Origin: Bacillota bacterium
Lineage (GTDB): Bacteria > Bacillota > Clostridia > Peptostreptococcales > Anaerovoracaceae
DNA length: 6,587 bases
Assembly: GCA_016282655.1 (NCBI GenBank)
Contig: JAEELK010000214.1
Coordinates: 1-6,587 of the forward strand
Direction: 5' to 3'
The notes below the pieces were generated by a model. It did not search any database. It saw nothing but the letters and a program-made list of their open reading frames with translations, and was not told the origin of the DNA. How positions within the stretch are numbered: position 1 is the first letter of the stretch; every line of letters begins with the position of its first letter. The translations under genes were made by a program, and so were the position numbers. Positions 6,019-6,587 of this stretch are shown here, in pieces.

Positions 6019-6587
6019 TGCGGAAGCGCAGCGCCCGCGGAGTCTGCTTGCCGCAGCGGCATCGCCTCCAAACAGAAGGGAAACGAAGGGGCGGAAGTCT
6101 CTTCGTGGAAGCGGCCATGAGCTTTCCGCTCCTCCTCATCAGCGTATTCTGTCTGCTCTACCTGCTGCTCTTTCTCTATTCGCTCTCCTATGTGCGCTGT
6201 GAGATGCATCTCTGCCTGCGCGAGGCCGCGGGCGCGGAGAGCGGCATCCTCTATAAGGACGAGTCCGCGATGCGGCTGGGGGCGGCGGAGCGAAAGGCGT
6301 GGCGGACGGACGCGGCCGATCTGTTTCGGGAAAGGCTGCGCGAGGCGCCGATCAGAATCCGCGCGAATGCCTTTGGCCTGGCCAAAGGCATCCTCGTCCG
6401 GAACCGGATCGAACTGGAGACCGAGACGGAAGGAAACCCCTTTCTTTTGATGAACAATGGGGTCAACAAGAAACTTAACAGCCGGAAATACTGCCTCTCT
6501 CCCGTGCGCATCCTGCGCCTGAAAAGCGTGCTCAGCGGCCTGGGAGAAGGCATTTGGGGAGATCCGGAGGAAGAAGAGGAGAACTGA
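6018..6587 (+). CDS. tadE: TadE-like pseudopilin
   Basis: A 189-residue protein with a TadE-like N terminus. A 26-residue leader rich in Arg and Lys ends KRRGG and is followed by SLFVEAAMSFPLLL. Cleavage after G26 puts Glu31 at mature position 5, as required by prepilin peptidase substrates. One hydrophobic helix (about 34-56) is followed by a mainly polar region that would lie outside the membrane, ending in an acidic DPEEEEEN tail. TadE proteins are minor pilins that help start or regulate Flp pilus assembly. The start overlaps the pilin stop by one base, with only a poor Shine-Dalgarno, so expression probably depends on coupling to the pilin gene. The leader is long for the family. It could also be called TadF; the two are hard to separate by eye. 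Confidence 0.82.
   Translation: MRKRSARGVCLPQRHRLQTEGKRRGGSLFVEAAMSFPLLLISVFCLLYLLLFLYSLSYVRCEMHLCLREAAGAESGILYKDESAMRLGAAERKAWRTDAADLFRERLREAPIRIRANAFGLAKGILVRNRIELETETEGNPFLLMNNGVNKKLNSRKYCLSPVRILRLKSVLSGLGEGIWGDPEEEEEN
6367..6391. repeat. Perfect 12-bp-arm inverted repeat inside tadE
   Basis: The 12 bases ATGCCTTTGGCC (6367-6378) are followed, after a single T, by their exact reverse complement (6380-6391). In RNA this gives a stem of about 11 bp with a three-base loop. It lies in the reading frame of tadE (residues about 117-125, AFGLAKGI), with no T-run after it, so it is not a standard terminator. Confidence 0.75.

Noticed and set aside
1..6587. CRISPR array, tRNA/rRNA, insertion sequence or phage genes
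   Set aside because: No regularly spaced repeats, tRNA-like cloverleaf, transposase motifs or terminal repeats were seen.

Overview
The window looks like chromosomal DNA of a GC-rich, Gram-positive clostridium (Bacillota; Lachnospiraceae- or Oscillospiraceae-like). Three things suggest this: strong AGGAGG-type ribosome binding sites before most genes, SigA-like promoters in AT-rich intergenic DNA, and a Tad pilus cluster of the clostridial kind (Flp1-like pilin, TadC with an extra domain, no secretin genes visible). The assignment rests on gene content and signals, not on a search.

Left part (1-1508): a divergent pair. A TetR-family regulator (minus strand) faces a DJ-1/PfpI-family protein related to isocyanide hydratases (plus strand). 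The 193-bp gap holds a good SigA promoter for the regulator, a weaker overlapping promoter for the enzyme, and a cluster of TGACAG / CTGT(T)CA repeats that could be the TetR operator. A perfect 13-bp-stem terminator closes the DJ-1 gene and separates the pair from what follows.

Right part (1509-6587): one tightly packed operon for a Tad (tight adherence) type IVc pilus machine, in the order tadZ-like, tadA, tadB, tadC, flp pilin (57 aa), tadE. It begins at a probable SigA promoter (TTGTAA-17-TAGAAT) framed by two copies of a 13-bp direct repeat. Most junctions overlap or nearly touch, so translation is probably coupled. TadA would power the TadB/TadC platform, which assembles the Flp1-like pilin and the TadE pseudopilin; the TadZ-like protein would position the machine. 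No prepilin peptidase (TadV/CpaA) is in the window, so it must be encoded elsewhere, perhaps downstream, where the operon probably continues.

The system itself is known, not new. Its unusual points are a TadZ whose ATPase P-loop has been lost, a TadC carrying a ~190-residue extracytoplasmic insert that resembles an atrophied bacterial Ig-like fold, a pilin with Gln instead of Glu at mature position 5, the paired repeats over the operon promoter, and a perfect 12-bp-arm hairpin inside tadE.
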